Shown piece after piece: positions 31,148 to 41,079 of a stretch of DNA of 64,000 nucleotides; within the stretch, counting starts at the first letter, position 1; each line of letters opens with the position of its first letter. A program made the position numbers and the translations under genes. The DNA is from Streptomyces fructofermentans (GTDB taxonomy: Bacteria; Actinomycetota; Actinomycetes; Streptomycetales; Streptomycetaceae), in assembly GCF_014651055.1 (NCBI RefSeq), contig NZ_BMWD01000004.1:310810-374809 (forward strand), given 5' to 3'. The notes beneath the pieces are model-generated. The model was not told the origin of the DNA. It saw only the letters and a list, made by a program, of their open reading frames with translations, and did not search any database.

Positions 31148-32230
31148 TCAGCCGATCTCGGTCCCGGTCGCGGAGAGCGCCTCCGTGACCGGCTGGAAGA
31201 ACGTTTCGCCACCCGCGGAGCAGTCACCGCTGCCGCCGGAGGTGAGCCCGATGGCGTTGCTCCCCGAGAAGAGCGAGCCGCCGCTGTCGCCGGGCTCCGC
31301 GCAGACGTCCGTCTGGACGAGTCCGTTGACGACGTCGCCGTTGCCGTAGTTCACGGTGGCGTCCAGTCCGGTGACCGTGCCGTCGTGCACCTGGGTCGTG
31401 GACCCGCTGCGGGTGACCTTCATGCCGACGGTGGCCTCGGCCGCGCCCGAGATCGCCTGCGCGGACCCGTTGTAGAGGTTGACCTCGCTCGGGTGGTCCA
31501 CCTCCGCGGTGTACTTGACCAGGCCGTAGTCGTTGTCCGGGAAGCTGGAGTCGGCGTTCTCGCCGATCACGGTCCCGGACGAGTCCGACCATGTGGTGAT
31601 GCCCTCGGTGCAGTGACCGGCGGTCAGGAAGAACGGCTCTCCGCCCTTGACCACGTTGAAGCCGAGCGAGCAGCGGCCGCTGCCGCCGGTGATCGCGTCA
31701 CCACCGGCCACGAAGGGCTTGAACTCCCCCTTCGTGCGCTTCAGTTCGGCCGTGCCGCCGAGCCCGTCGACGACCTCGGTCAGCTCGGCCAGCTCGGCGC
31801 GGCCGACCGTGCGGTCCGCGGTGACGACGACCTTGTTGCTCGCCGGGTCGACCGCCCACGACGTGCCGGGGATGGTCGCGTCCTGCTTCAGCGTCGTGCG
31901 GGCGCCCTTCAGTTCGGCGAGCGAGTTCTCCACGACCCTCGCCCGGGCGCCGGCCGACTCCACCAGCTCGGCCGCCGCGCTGTCGAGCACGTTCACCACG
32001 AGGTGCTCGGACTTCGCGTCGTAATACGTTCCCGCCGCGTCCGAGCCGAGGTCCTCGCCGAGTGCCGAGGCGAGCTTTCCGGCCGCCGCGACCGACAGGG
32101 TCCGGGGCTCCGGGGTGGCCGACCGCTCACTCGCGTTCGCGGACTGGAAGGTGACTCCCGCGGCGACGAGCGCGGCGACGCCCGCGCCTGCCACGGCTGC
32201 CCGCCGCCTGGGTATGCGTCGGTGCTTCAA
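31148..32230 (-). CDS. Streptogrisin-type S1 serine protease, with propeptide
   Basis: A 360-residue secreted pre-pro-protease. The basic signal peptide (1-33) ends around SANA, a propeptide (about 35-170) with the alpha-lytic-type pro domain follows, and the mature chymotrypsin fold has His in [11 protein letters not shown], Asp in DNDYGLV and Ser in EPGDSGGSL. Cysteine pairs ([23 protein letters not shown]) are those of streptogrisins. The long propeptide acts as an intramolecular folding chaperone. The TTG at 32230 has AGGAGGA 6 nt upstream. A second, shorter relative lies at 34.7 kb. Confidence 0.9.
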   Translation of the reverse strand: MKHRRIPRRRAAVAGAGVAALVAAGVTFQSANASERSATPEPRTLSVAAAGKLASALGEDLGSDAAGTYYDAKSEHLVVNVLDSAAAELVESAGARARVVENSLAELKGARTTLKQDATIPGTSWAVDPASNKVVVTADRTVGRAELAELTEVVDGLGGTAELKRTKGEFKPFVAGGDAITGGSGRCSLGFNVVKGGEPFFLTAGHCTEGITTWSDSSGTVIGENADSSFPDNDYGLVKYTAEVDHPSEVNLYNGSAQAISGAAEATVGMKVTRSGSTTQVHDGTVTGLDATVNYGNGDVVNGLVQTDVCAEPGDSGGSLFSGSNAIGLTSGGSGDCSAGGETFFQPVTEALSATGTEIG

Positions 32231-32407
32231 CGTGTGTCCTCCTGTGGGGGGTCGGGCACGGCGGTTGTGGGGACCACCGCGACCGCAAGGTGTACTGACA
32301 TCGACTCGACTCGCAATAAAAGCCGCGTCCATGCCAACGGACGACGACCACTATTCCGAGGGCGCACAGGAGCACACAAGGTCGACTTCAGGACGCGCGC
32401 ACAGCAA

Positions 32408-32442
32408 CGGGCGCACGCCGCCTTCCGGTTGGCGTGCGCCCG
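32408..32442 (-). terminator. Terminator downstream of the slipin gene
   Basis: CGGGCGCACGCC (32408-32419) and GGCGTGCGCCCG (32431-32442) form a 12-bp stem with an 11-nt loop, 74 bp beyond the slipin stop and upstream of the protease promoter region. Confidence 0.7.
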
Positions 32443-32515
32443 GGGAGCGTGATCACACCACGTCGATCCCCATTGCAAATACTACTAGTGAGTAATCAGC
32501 GACCCTCTGCGAGGT

Positions 32516-33520
32516 CTAGTCCTGTCCGGATTTCGACTCTCCGCTGTCCGGATCCAACGGCTCCTCGGCGGATGGAAGTTGCTCCCGCACCGATTGCTGC
32601 CACTGGGAGAGCAGGTGCTGCATCAGAGCCGCCAACTCCTGCGGCTGCCCCGGGAGGCGTCCCGGCGGCGGCTCCCCCTCCTGCCCGCCGGGCAACGGCA
32701 GCGGCATCCGCGCGGGCGGCTCCTGGGACCGCGCGGGCGGCTGCTGGGGCTGTGCGGCCGGCTGCTGGGCGCGTTCCAGGAACCGCAGCAGTTCCACCGG
32801 GAAGGGCAGTACGAGGGTGGAGTTCTTCTCGGCGGCGACCGCCACCACGGTCTGGAGCAGCCGCAGTTGGAGCGCGGCGGGCTGCTCCGACATCACTCCG
32901 GCGGCCTCGGCCAGCTTCTTCGACGCCTGCAGTTCCGCGTCCGCGTTGATGACCCGGGCCCGCCGCTCACGGTCGGCCTCGGCCTGCCGGGCCATCGAGC
33001 GCTTCATGGTCTCCGGCAGGGACACGTCCTTGATCTCCACCCGGTCGATGGAGACACCCCACTCCACGGCCGGACTGTCGATCATCAGCTCCAGGCCCTG
33101 GTTGAGCTTCTCCCGGTTGGAGAGGAGATCGTCCAACTCGCTCTTGCCGATGATCGAGCGCAGCGAGGTCTGCGCCATCTGCGAGACCGCGAACCGGTAG
33201 TCCTCGACCCGTATGATCGCGTCGGCGGCGGACACCACCTTGAAGTAGACGACGGCGTCCACCCGCACCGTGACGTTGTCCCGGGTGATCCCCTCCTGGG
33301 CGGGCACCGGCATCGTCACGATCTGCATGTTCACCTTCTGGAGCCGGTCCACGAAGGGCACGATCATGGTGAATCCGGGGCCTCGCACCCCGGATCGCAG
33401 TTTGCCGAGCCGGAGCACCACACCCCGCTCGTACTGTTTGACGACCCGGGCCGCCGCCATCGCGTACACCGCTCCGACGGACGCGAGAGCCACTCCCGCC
33501 GTCACCAGTTCCTCGACCAT
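32516..33520 (-). CDS. SPFH/Band 7 protein (slipin)
   Basis: A 334-residue stomatin-like membrane protein. An N-terminal hydrophobic helix (about 5-22) anchors it. The SPFH domain runs about 25-200: VKQYERGVVLRLGKLRSG, RGPGFTMIVPFVDRLQKV, DAVVYFKVVSAADAI, VEIKDVSLPETMKRSMARQA. A coiled coil and a Pro/Gln-rich tail follow (QQPAAQPQQPPARSQEPPAR). Slipins form oligomeric scaffolds in membrane microdomains. I chose the ATG at 33520, directly before the hydrophobic helix. Divergent from the hydrolase gene. Confidence 0.9.
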   Translation of the reverse strand: MVEELVTAGVALASVGAVYAMAAARVVKQYERGVVLRLGKLRSGVRGPGFTMIVPFVDRLQKVNMQIVTMPVPAQEGITRDNVTVRVDAVVYFKVVSAADAIIRVEDYRFAVSQMAQTSLRSIIGKSELDDLLSNREKLNQGLELMIDSPAVEWGVSIDRVEIKDVSLPETMKRSMARQAEADRERRARVINADAELQASKKLAEAAGVMSEQPAALQLRLLQTVVAVAAEKNSTLVLPFPVELLRFLERAQQPAAQPQQPPARSQEPPARMPLPLPGGQEGEPPPGRLPGQPQELAALMQHLLSQWQQSVREQLPSAEEPLDPDSGESKSGQD

Positions 33521-33609
33521 GACGACCCCCAGGGACCGTATCGGGCGCACAAGGTGTGTACTTCGACGGTAACTCCGGCGCGAAGGCGAAGGGGAGATGG
33601 AGGACAAGG

Positions 33610-34491
33610 GTGCCGAGCGGGATACGGATGCGGGACGGACGATGGCTGACGTTCGAGGAGTGGGGCGACCCGGAGGGCACGCCGGTGGTGCTGCTGCACG
33701 GCACTCCGGGCGGCCGGCAGGGCCTGGTGCCGCCGGAGGCCGCGAAGGAGCACCCCGGGGTGCGCTTCATCTCGTACGACCGTGCCGGGTACGGGGAATC
33801 GGACCGGGGGGCGGGGCGCCGGGTGGCGCAGGCCGCGCGGGACGTGGCCACGCTGACCGACGCGCTCGAGATCGGTCGGTTCGCGGTGCTCGGCCACGGG
33901 GGCGGCGGGCCGCACGCGCTGGCCTGCGCGGCGCTGCTGCCGAGCCGGGTGCGGCGGGTCGCGGTGACGGCCTCGCTCGCGCCGCCCGTCGCCGAGGGGC
34001 TCGACTGGTTCGAGGGGATGGCGGCTTCGGCCGTCGACGAGTTGTCGCGGGCGCTGACCGAACCGGTGGAGTTCGCGGACCGGCTGGCCGCCCGGGCCGC
34101 AGCGATCCGCACCGATCCCGCGCAGTACCTCGCGTCGATCCGCGACGGTCTCAGTGACGCCGACCGCCGGGTCCTCGCGACCCCTGCGGTGAGCGACATG
34201 CTGCTGCGCTCCTACCGCGAGGCGCTCGGCGGGTCCGCCTACGGCTGGCTCGACGACAGCCTCGCGCTGCTGAGCCACTGGGGCTTCGACCCGGAGCAGA
34301 TCAGCCGGCCCGTGCTGCTGTGGCACGGCGCTCAGGACACCCTCTCGCCGGTGGGCCACTTCGAGTGGCTGGCCGGGCACATCCCCAGGGCCCGGCCCGT
34401 GCTCGATCCGGAGGGCGGTCACTTCTCGGCGCTGGAGGCCCTCCCGGACATCCTGGACTGGCTCCGCGCGACCCCGCGGTCCGACGCCTGA
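33610..34491 (+). CDS. Alpha/beta hydrolase with altered nucleophile
   Basis: A 293-residue alpha/beta-hydrolase fold protein: oxyanion strand PVVLLHGTPGG, then VRFISYDRAGYGESD, the elbow FAVLGHGGGGPHAL, the acid LLWHGAQDTLSP and the late His EGGHFSAL. Family members normally read G-x-S-G-G-G-P-H-A-L; here the nucleophilic Ser is Gly (codon GGG), so hydrolysis is probably lost or altered. GTG 33610 follows AGGAC; ATG 33628 is possible. Divergent from the slipin gene. Confidence 0.85.
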   Translation: MPSGIRMRDGRWLTFEEWGDPEGTPVVLLHGTPGGRQGLVPPEAAKEHPGVRFISYDRAGYGESDRGAGRRVAQAARDVATLTDALEIGRFAVLGHGGGGPHALACAALLPSRVRRVAVTASLAPPVAEGLDWFEGMAASAVDELSRALTEPVEFADRLAARAAAIRTDPAQYLASIRDGLSDADRRVLATPAVSDMLLRSYREALGGSAYGWLDDSLALLSHWGFDPEQISRPVLLWHGAQDTLSPVGHFEWLAGHIPRARPVLDPEGGHFSALEALPDILDWLRATPRSDA

Positions 34492-34643
34492 CCCGGTTCC
34501 GGCACCGCCCGGCCCGGCTCCGGCACCGCCCGGCCCGCGCGCCCGGCTGCGCTCCTCCGCGCCGGCGGGGCCGTACGCCCGGCGTCCGCGCACCTGCGAA
34601 CCGCCGGGCACCGCTCGGGGGGACGGGAAGCCCCGGTCCAGAA

Positions 34644-34677
34644 GAGCCCCCGCACCCGGGAACGGGTGCGGGGGCTC
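34644..34677. terminator. Terminator between hydrolase and second protease
   Basis: GAGCCCCCGCACCCG (34644-34658), loop GGAA, then the exact complement (34663-34677): a 15-bp stem between convergent genes. Confidence 0.85.
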
Positions 34678-34731
34678 GCCTGCTGCTGGCCGCAGGTCGG
34701 GTCGCGCGGGTGTCGCTGTGACGCGTACCTG

Positions 34732-35637
34732 TCAGAAGACGCTGACGCCGTAGGCGCTCAGGGCCTCGGTGACCGGCTGGAAGAACGTGGTGCCGCCCGA
34801 GGAGCAGTTGCCGCTGCCGCCCGAGGTCAGACCGTAGGCGACGCCGTTGCTGCCGTAGAGCGGGCCGCCGGAGTCGCCGGGCTCGGCGCAGACCGTGGTC
34901 TGGATCATGCCGTAGACGACATCGCCGCCGCCGTAGTTGACGGTCGCGTTGAGGGCGGTGACGCGTCCGGTGCGCGTGCCGGTGGTGGAACCGGTACGGA
35001 TCACGTTGGTGCCCACGCTCGGAGTGGCGGCGCTGGTGATGTCCACGCTGCCCGCGGTGCCCGACTTGGCGATCGTCGTGTTGGTGTAGCGGACGATGCC
35101 GTAGTCGTTGGTCGGGAAGCTGGACCCTGAGGTCGGGCCGAGGACCGTGGTGCGACCGGAGTTGGAGTACCAGGTGCCCCCGCCGTCCGTGCAGTGGCCG
35201 GCGGTGACGAAGTAGTTGGCTCCAGCGCTGTTGCGGACGTTGAAGCCGAGGGAGCAGCGCCCGGTGCTCGAATAGATGGCGTTGCCGCCCGCGATCAGCT
35301 TGTTGATCTTGCCCGGGGTCCGCTTGATCTCCAGGGCACCGGCGTTGCCGCCCGCGGCCTGCTTGATCCGTGCGATCTCCGCCTGCGAGACGGTGCTGTC
35401 GACCGTGACGACGACCTTGTTGGTCCTCGCGTCCGTCGCCCAGGCAGTACCCGGCACATCCGCCTTGAGCACCGAGGAGTTGGCGCTCTTGAGCTGAGAG
35501 GTGCTGAACGTCTGCGCGTCGCTGGCGTTGGCGGCGGGGACGGTGAATGCGGCCGCGGCCACGAGCCCGGTGGTCACGGCGATCAGCCGGGTCCGTCTCG
35601 CGATTCCGCTGCGGGGGGTGGTGCGCTTGGTCCTCAC
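34732..35637 (-). CDS. Streptogrisin B-like S1 serine protease
   Basis: A 301-residue secreted pre-pro-protease. The signal peptide (1-38) ends AANA, a short propeptide (about 39-115) follows, and the mature enzyme has His in [11 protein letters not shown], Asp in TNDYGIV and Ser in EPGDSGGPL. Disulfide pairs GRCSLGF/GHC and VCAEPG/NCSSGG are those of Streptomyces griseus protease B. The GTG at 35637 has GGAGGG 8 nt upstream. It resembles the protease at 31.1 kb throughout the mature part but has a much shorter propeptide. Confidence 0.9.
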   Translation of the reverse strand: MRTKRTTPRSGIARRTRLIAVTTGLVAAAAFTVPAANASDAQTFSTSQLKSANSSVLKADVPGTAWATDARTNKVVVTVDSTVSQAEIARIKQAAGGNAGALEIKRTPGKINKLIAGGNAIYSSTGRCSLGFNVRNSAGANYFVTAGHCTDGGGTWYSNSGRTTVLGPTSGSSFPTNDYGIVRYTNTTIAKSGTAGSVDITSAATPSVGTNVIRTGSTTGTRTGRVTALNATVNYGGGDVVYGMIQTTVCAEPGDSGGPLYGSNGVAYGLTSGGSGNCSSGGTTFFQPVTEALSAYGVSVF

Positions 35638-35876
35638 TGTTCGTTCCCTCCAAAGGGAAGTCGGGGGCCCGCGTGGGGTCGGGGCCCGTGAGGCGCACGC
35701 CAGGAGCGGAATGTCCGGATTCCGAACACGCTGTGCCCCTGACAAGGCGCGCTGGGGGGAGTATTCGGCCGCACACCCGACGGGCGCAAGGGCGCCTTTC
35801 GGCCGTGGCACTTTCAACTTACGTGTCCCCCAGTGCGGTTGACGCGATCGTCGACAATGTGTGGATGCCGCGCGGA

Positions 35877-36662
35877 TCACGTGAGCAGATTGCGCTCACC
35901 GGCGGCGATCGCCGTGCTCAGCGCGTTGCCCGGCGGCGGGAAAGGGCAGATGAAGTGGTCCGCGAACGCGCACGGCGGAAGCAGCGCACGGTTGAAGTCG
36001 ACGGTCGTCCACCCGTCGGCACCGGGTGCCGGGGGACGCAGGAACCGGAAGCGGTGGCTGCCGCGCCCACTGGTGGCATCGCCGAAAACAGCCCACAGGG
36101 AATCGTCCGCCTGCACCGACACCTGGAGTGTCAGATCCCTCCCGTCCAGGGCGAAGGCGAGTTCGCCGCCGAGTTCCAGACCGCGTTCCCGCCCGTCGGC
36201 GTTCGCCACGCGCACGGTGCGGTCCCGGTCGTACGGCGTGAAGCGCCCCGGCACCGACCAGCGGGGATCGTACGGAGTGGCCTCGATGCCCCGGAACGCC
36301 CTGCGCGCCGGCGCGTCCGGGTCGAAGTCGCGTACGCCCCATGCCCCTTCGCGGACGAGCACGACGAACCGGCGTGCCCCGTACGCGACCCGGGAGGCGG
36401 CGGCCCGCCCCGGGTCCGCCGCGAGCCTCGCCCCACCGGAGAAGGGCCGCCCGTCCAGGGTGAGGCCGTCGGAGGCGCCGGCGGTCAGCACGACCGCGTC
36501 GCCGTCCGCGGTCCACCGGCCGGGCATGCCCGGCAGTCGCCCGTCCGGATGGTCCCCGATCCAGTGGGTGCCGGTGAGGGCCAGCGGCCCGTCGGGCGCC
36601 GAGACTGCCTCGGTGCGGTGCTCGTGCCAGCGCTTCCAGTCCTCGGCGGCGTCCGTCGTCAT
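35877..36662 (-). CDS. DUF1684 domain-containing protein
   Basis: A 261-residue soluble protein of the DUF1684 family: [18 protein letters not shown] near the N-terminus, [31 protein letters not shown], and the ending [27 protein letters not shown]. The family has no firmly established activity. It is the last gene of the monooxygenase/ABC operon, 4 bp after the upstream stop. Confidence 0.85.
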   Translation of the reverse strand: MTTDAAEDWKRWHEHRTEAVSAPDGPLALTGTHWIGDHPDGRLPGMPGRWTADGDAVVLTAGASDGLTLDGRPFSGGARLAADPGRAAASRVAYGARRFVVLVREGAWGVRDFDPDAPARRAFRGIEATPYDPRWSVPGRFTPYDRDRTVRVANADGRERGLELGGELAFALDGRDLTLQVSVQADDSLWAVFGDATSGRGSHRFRFLRPPAPGADGWTTVDFNRALLPPCAFADHFICPFPPPGNALSTAIAAGERNLLT

Positions 36663-36666
36663 GTGG

Positions 36667-37977
36667 TCAACCCTTCCATACGGGGTCCGGCAGCCCGAGG
36701 TGCGAGCGCAGCGTCGTGCCGGTGTACTCCGTGCGGAACACACCGCGTTCCTGGAGGAGCGGCACCACCCGGTCGACGAACTCGTCGAGCCCGCCCGGTG
36801 CCGGATGCGGTACGAGGACGAAGCCGTCGGCCGCGCCCGCCGTGACGAACGCGTCCATCTCCGCGGCGACGGACTCCGGGGTGCCGACGAAGGACTGGCG
36901 GCCGGAGGCCTCGACGACGGTCTGCCGGATCGAGAGCCCCCTCTCCCGGGACAGGGCCCGCCACTCCTCCGCCACCGCGAAGGGGTCGGCCACCCCCACC
37001 CGGCCCCGCGCGGGGCCGGACTCCGGTTCGGGGTCGATGTCGGGCAGGGGGCCGTCGGGGTCGTACGAGGAGAGGTCGACGCCCCAGACCTGCTCCAGGG
37101 CGACGATCGCGTTCCGCGGGGAGATCTGCCGCCGGCGGATCTCGGCGGCCCTCTCCCGTGCCTCGGCGGCGGTGTCGCCGAGCACGAAGGTGACCCCGGG
37201 CATGATTCTCAGATCGCCGGGGTCGCGGTCGTACGCGGCCAGCCGGCCCTTGACGTCGGCGCAGAACGCGCGGCCGGCCTCCAGAGTCCCGTGGCGGGTG
37301 AGGACGACGTCGGCCGCCGCCGCCGCGAACTCTCGGCCCTCCGCCGAGTCCCCGGCCTGGATGACGACCGGGTGCCCCTGCGGGGAGCGCGGGACGGTGA
37401 ACTCCCCGGCGATGTCGAAGTGCCGGCCGTGGTGCGCGAAGGGACGCGACACCCCGTCCGGTGTCCAGGAGTCCCACAGTTCACGGGCGAGCAGCACGAA
37501 CTCGTCGGCGCGGGTGTACCGGTCCGCCCGGTCCAGGAAGCCCCCGCGCCGGAAGTTCTCCCCGGTGAAGGCGTCCGAGGAGGTGACCACGTTCCAGGCC
37601 GCCCGGCCCTCGCTGAGATGGTCCAGCGTGGCGAGCCTGCGCGCGAGTTCGAACGGCTCGTTGAAGGTCGCGTCGACCGTCGCGGCGAGCCCGAGGCGGT
37701 CGGTGACGGCGGCGAGCGCGTTCAGCACGGTGATCGAATCGGGGCGTCCGACCGCGTCCAGGTCGTGGATCCGCCCCTGGTGCTCGCGCGGCCGGAGCCC
37801 TTCGGCGAGGAGGAAGAAGTCGAACAGGCCGCGTTCGGCGGTGCGCGCCAGATGCTCGAAGGACGCGAAGTCGATCCGGGACCCCGACTTCCGGTCGGCC
37901 CGGACGGTGGTGTTGCCGACGCCCGGGAAGTGGGCGGCGAGGTGCAGTTGCCTGCGGGCCCGCGTATCCGCGCTCAT
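36667..37977 (-). CDS. NtaA/SnaA/DszA-family FMN-dependent monooxygenase
   Basis: A 436-residue luciferase-like two-component flavin monooxygenase. Seen: LHLAAHFPGVGNTTVR, the FMN-site strand FFLLAEGL, the family stretch LGLAATVDATFNEPFELARR, WNVVTSSDAFTGENFRRGG, and SPQGHPVVIQAGDSAEGREF. The family oxidises nitrilotriacetate, sulfones or S-alkyl cysteines with reduced FMN supplied by a reductase. Here it stands with a second monooxygenase and a polar amino acid transporter, favouring an organosulfur or modified amino acid substrate. The stop of the upstream gene overlaps its start by 4 bp. Confidence 0.88.
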   Translation of the reverse strand: MSADTRARRQLHLAAHFPGVGNTTVRADRKSGSRIDFASFEHLARTAERGLFDFFLLAEGLRPREHQGRIHDLDAVGRPDSITVLNALAAVTDRLGLAATVDATFNEPFELARRLATLDHLSEGRAAWNVVTSSDAFTGENFRRGGFLDRADRYTRADEFVLLARELWDSWTPDGVSRPFAHHGRHFDIAGEFTVPRSPQGHPVVIQAGDSAEGREFAAAAADVVLTRHGTLEAGRAFCADVKGRLAAYDRDPGDLRIMPGVTFVLGDTAAEARERAAEIRRRQISPRNAIVALEQVWGVDLSSYDPDGPLPDIDPEPESGPARGRVGVADPFAVAEEWRALSRERGLSIRQTVVEASGRQSFVGTPESVAAEMDAFVTAGAADGFVLVPHPAPGGLDEFVDRVVPLLQERGVFRTEYTGTTLRSHLGLPDPVWKG

Positions 37978-39083
37978 GACGCTCCCCCTGTCTCGGCGTA
38001 CCGGTTGGCGGGCCGGGCCAGCCCGAGGTGCTCGCGGAGGGTGCTGCCCGGATAGAAGGTGCGGAACAGGCCGCGGTGCTGGAGCAGTACCACCGTGCCG
38101 TTGACCAGGCGTTCCAGGTCTCGGGACGGCTCCACGGGGGTGAGGTGGAAACCGTCGACGGCACCCGTTCCGTGCCAGGCCGCGATCAGTTCGGCCAGGT
38201 CGACGGGCCCGCCGCGGTACAGCGGGCCGCGGGGGCCGTTCCCGCCGCCTCCCCCGAGTTCGCGCTCCCTGGCGAACAGGGCGGAGCCCCAGCCCGGTTC
38301 GGCGACGCGTTCACCGGCGCCGAGGTCGACGGTGAGCGCCGCGAGGACGCGCAGCTCGTCCGGGTTCCTGCCGTGGCCGACGGCCGCCGCGTGCAGCAGG
38401 TCGCGCACGGCTCCCGCCTGGGCGGGGTCCGTCGCACGGATCAGCGCCACGTCCGCGTACCGGGCGGCGGTCCGCCGGGCGTGCCGGTCCGTCGCGTCGA
38501 CGACCCGTACCGGATGCCCCTGCGGGGGGCGGGGCACGATCGACGGGCCGCGTACGGAGAAGGTGTCGCCCTCGAAGTCGACGCGGTGCAGCCTGTCCCG
38601 GTCGCCGAAGCGGCCCGTCGGCTCGTCGCGCATCTCCGCGCCGTCCTCCCAGCTGTCCCACAACCGGGCCGCCACGTCCGCCACTTGGCCGGCCTCGTGC
38701 CACAGCGCGTCCGCGGGGAGCGCGTGCCTGCGGCCGAAGAGCCGGGCCTCGCCCTCGGTCGTCGACACGTCGATCCGCCAGCCGGCGCGCCCCCGGCTGA
38801 CCCAGTCGAGGGTCGCCAGGGCGGCCTGGACGTGGAACGGCTCGGTGTGGGTGGTGGTGACGGTCGGCACGAGACCGACCCTGGTCGTGGCGGGGGCGAC
38901 CCGCGCGAGCACGGCGAGCGCTTCGGGTCCTGGCCGTGCGAAGGAGTCGCCGAGGGTCACGAAGTCGAGGCCGCCGCGTTCCGCGAGCCGCGCCGAACCG
39001 ATGTGGGACGCGGCGTCGAAGCCCGCTTCCTGGTCGACGGCGGCGGCCAGGTGCAGGAGCCTCGAACCGTTCGGTCGGGGCAT
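37974..39083 (-). CDS. LLM-class flavin-dependent monooxygenase
   Basis: A 369-residue bacterial-luciferase-like oxidoreductase: DFVTLGDSFARPGPEALAVL, VGLVPTVTTTHTEPFHVQAA, GRAGWRIDVST, and RPPQGHPVRVVDATDRHARR. It resembles its downstream neighbour, and the two probably arose by duplication, with different substrate loops. ATGA overlap links them. Confidence 0.86.
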   Translation of the reverse strand: MPRPNGSRLLHLAAAVDQEAGFDAASHIGSARLAERGGLDFVTLGDSFARPGPEALAVLARVAPATTRVGLVPTVTTTHTEPFHVQAALATLDWVSRGRAGWRIDVSTTEGEARLFGRRHALPADALWHEAGQVADVAARLWDSWEDGAEMRDEPTGRFGDRDRLHRVDFEGDTFSVRGPSIVPRPPQGHPVRVVDATDRHARRTAARYADVALIRATDPAQAGAVRDLLHAAAVGHGRNPDELRVLAALTVDLGAGERVAEPGWGSALFARERELGGGGGNGPRGPLYRGGPVDLAELIAAWHGTGAVDGFHLTPVEPSRDLERLVNGTVVLLQHRGLFRTFYPGSTLREHLGLARPANRYAETGGAS

Positions 39084-39271
39084 GGTGGGGGAGCCTTTCC
39101 AAGGAGGTGGCTCCGCACCGCCGCGCGCACGGCGGTGGGGAGCGGCGGTCTTCCGGGACGGTCCCGGAAGCCCTGACGGGCCGGGGCGCCCGCACGGTCT
39201 TGGCGCCCCTGCCCCGGGTGCCGGGCCGGCCGGTCCTCGCGCGGCCGGACACCTGTCGGCCGGACGCCCGG

Positions 39272-40243
39272 TCAGATCTTCGGCAGGCCGGGAGGGTTGA
39301 TCTCGGACTTCGGCACGGCCTCGCCCGACAGCCCCCACCGCTTGAGCACGCGGGCGTAGCTTCCGTCCTCGATCACCTGGTTGAGGGCGGCCGCGTACGC
39401 GTCGACGAGCCCGCTCCCCTTCTTCGTGGTGGCGGCGATCTTGCCCTGGAGCCCGTCCCCCGCCCCGGAGAGCGTTCCGGCGATACGGGACTGCCTCGCG
39501 GTGGCCACGTGGTAGGCGGCGGACGGGCTCGGGCCCAGGTAGGCGTCGATGCGGCCGGACTGGAGGGCGAGGTAGTAGTCCGTGTCCTTCTGGAAGTACT
39601 TGATCGTGACCGGCTTGCGGCCCGCCTTCTCGTTCTGCTTGCTCCAGTCGACGAGGATCTTCTCCTGGTTGGTGCCGGAGGAGACGGCCACGGTTCTGCC
39701 CGCGACGTCCTCGGGGGCGTCGATGGTCCAGTCGTCGCCCTTCTTCGTCTCGAAGGCGATGTTGTCGAGGCGGTAGGTCGCGAAGTCGTACTTCTCCTTG
39801 CGCTCCTCGGTGACGGTCACGTTGGAGAACACGGCGTCGAACTTGCCGCTGTCGAGCCCGACGAAGAGGTTCTCCCAGGAGACCTCCTCGTTGTCGAGCT
39901 TCAGTCCGAGGGTGTCCGCGACGAGGGTCGCCAGGTCGATCTCGGAGCCGATGCGGGTCTTGTCGTCGGTCGCGTAGAAGCCGAGTGGCGGGGAGGCGTC
40001 GGCGCTCTGGCCGAGCTTCAGCGTGCCGCGCTCGCGGATCGCCGCCGGGACGAGCGCGGCGATCTCCGCGTCCTTCTTGCCGCGGACCCGGTTCTGGTCG
40101 GGGCCGATGTTGACGCCGCCGACCTTCTCGGTGCCCCTGGACCCTCCCGTCCCGGTCGCCGCGTCGCTGTCACCCCCGCAGGCGCCGAGCAGCGGGGCGA
40201 TCACGAGTGCGGCGACGGAGGCGGCGAGGGTGCGTCGGGACAT
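39272..40243 (-). CDS. Polar amino acid ABC transporter substrate-binding lipoprotein
   Basis: A 323-residue lipoprotein. The lipobox is LLGAC (Cys about residue 22), followed by a Gly/Ser linker. The SBP_bac_3 domain shows GTLKLGQSADASPPLGFYA, GSEIDLATLVADTLGL, WENLFVGLDSGKFDAVFSNV and VAGRTVAVSSGTNQEKILVD. The ligand would be an amino acid or derivative, plausibly cystine-like given the monooxygenase neighbours. It forms one operon with the ATPase and permease upstream. Confidence 0.9.
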   Translation of the reverse strand: MSRRTLAASVAALVIAPLLGACGGDSDAATGTGGSRGTEKVGGVNIGPDQNRVRGKKDAEIAALVPAAIRERGTLKLGQSADASPPLGFYATDDKTRIGSEIDLATLVADTLGLKLDNEEVSWENLFVGLDSGKFDAVFSNVTVTEERKEKYDFATYRLDNIAFETKKGDDWTIDAPEDVAGRTVAVSSGTNQEKILVDWSKQNEKAGRKPVTIKYFQKDTDYYLALQSGRIDAYLGPSPSAAYHVATARQSRIAGTLSGAGDGLQGKIAATTKKGSGLVDAYAAALNQVIEDGSYARVLKRWGLSGEAVPKSEINPPGLPKI

Positions 40244-40302
40244 CACGTAAGGACTCCTTTGATCTGAAGGGTTCTGCCGGGTTCGGGACGGCGAGGTGCC
40301 GG

Positions 40303-41079
40303 TCACAGGACTTTGGAGAGGAAGGCGCGGGTGCGTTCGTGCCGCGGCGCGTCGAGCACGTCGCCGGGGCTGCCGCGCTCGACGACGCGGCCGTCGTCCA
40401 TGAACACGACGGTGTCGGCGACCTCGCGGGCGAACCCGATCTCGTGGGTGACGACGATCATCGTGGTGCCCTGGTGGGCCAGGTCCTTGATGACGTCGAG
40501 GACCTCGCCGACCAGTTCGGGATCGAGCGCGGACGTCGGCTCGTCGAAGAGGAGCACTCCGGGCTCCAGGGCGAGCGCGCGGGCGATGGCGACGCGCTGC
40601 TGCTGGCCGCCCGAGAGCTGCCGGGGGTACGAGTCGGCCTTGTCCGCGAGCCCGACCCGGTCGAGCAGCCCGCGGGCCGCCGCGGTGACCTCCCTGCGCG
40701 GCCGTTTGAGCGCGGAGACCGGGGCCTCGACGATGTTCTCCAGCACGGTGAGGTGCGGGAACAGGTTGAAGTTCTGGAAGACGAACCCGATCCGGGTGCG
40801 CTGTCTGAGGATGTCCCGCTCGCGCAGTTCGTAGAGCCTGGAGCCGGAGCGCCGGTAGCCGATCAGCGAGCCGTCCACGCTGATCCACCCCTGGTCGACC
40901 TTCTCCAGGTGGTTGATCGTGCGCAGCAGGGTGGACTTGCCGGAGCCCGATGGCCCGAGGATCACGGTGACCTCTCCGGCGCGGACCTCCAGGTCGACCC
41001 CCTTGAGGACCTCCAGCGCGCCGAAGCTCTTGTGGACGGCCCTGATGTCGACCATGACGGGGGCTGCGGGTTTGCTCAT
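40303..41079 (-). CDS. Polar amino acid ABC transporter ATPase
   Basis: A 258-residue ABC ATPase, GlnQ/TcyC type: Walker [10 protein letters not shown] (about 41-49), Q-loop [12 protein letters not shown], signature [15 protein letters not shown], Walker [16 protein letters not shown] and the H-loop [11 protein letters not shown]. It energises the permease encoded upstream; the genes overlap by 4 bp. Confidence 0.95.
   Translation of the reverse strand: MSKPAAPVMVDIRAVHKSFGALEVLKGVDLEVRAGEVTVILGPSGSGKSTLLRTINHLEKVDQGWISVDGSLIGYRRSGSRLYELRERDILRQRTRIGFVFQNFNLFPHLTVLENIVEAPVSALKRPRREVTAAARGLLDRVGLADKADSYPRQLSGGQQQRVAIARALALEPGVLLFDEPTSALDPELVGEVLDVIKDLAHQGTTMIVVTHEIGFAREVADTVVFMDDGRVVERGSPGDVLDAPRHERTRAFLSKVL

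Noticed and set aside
28133..32452. A 1439-codon plus-strand open frame
   Set aside because: It is antisense to dnaE2 and the protease gene; its translation is Arg/Pro/Gly-rich without domains, the usual GC-rich shadow.
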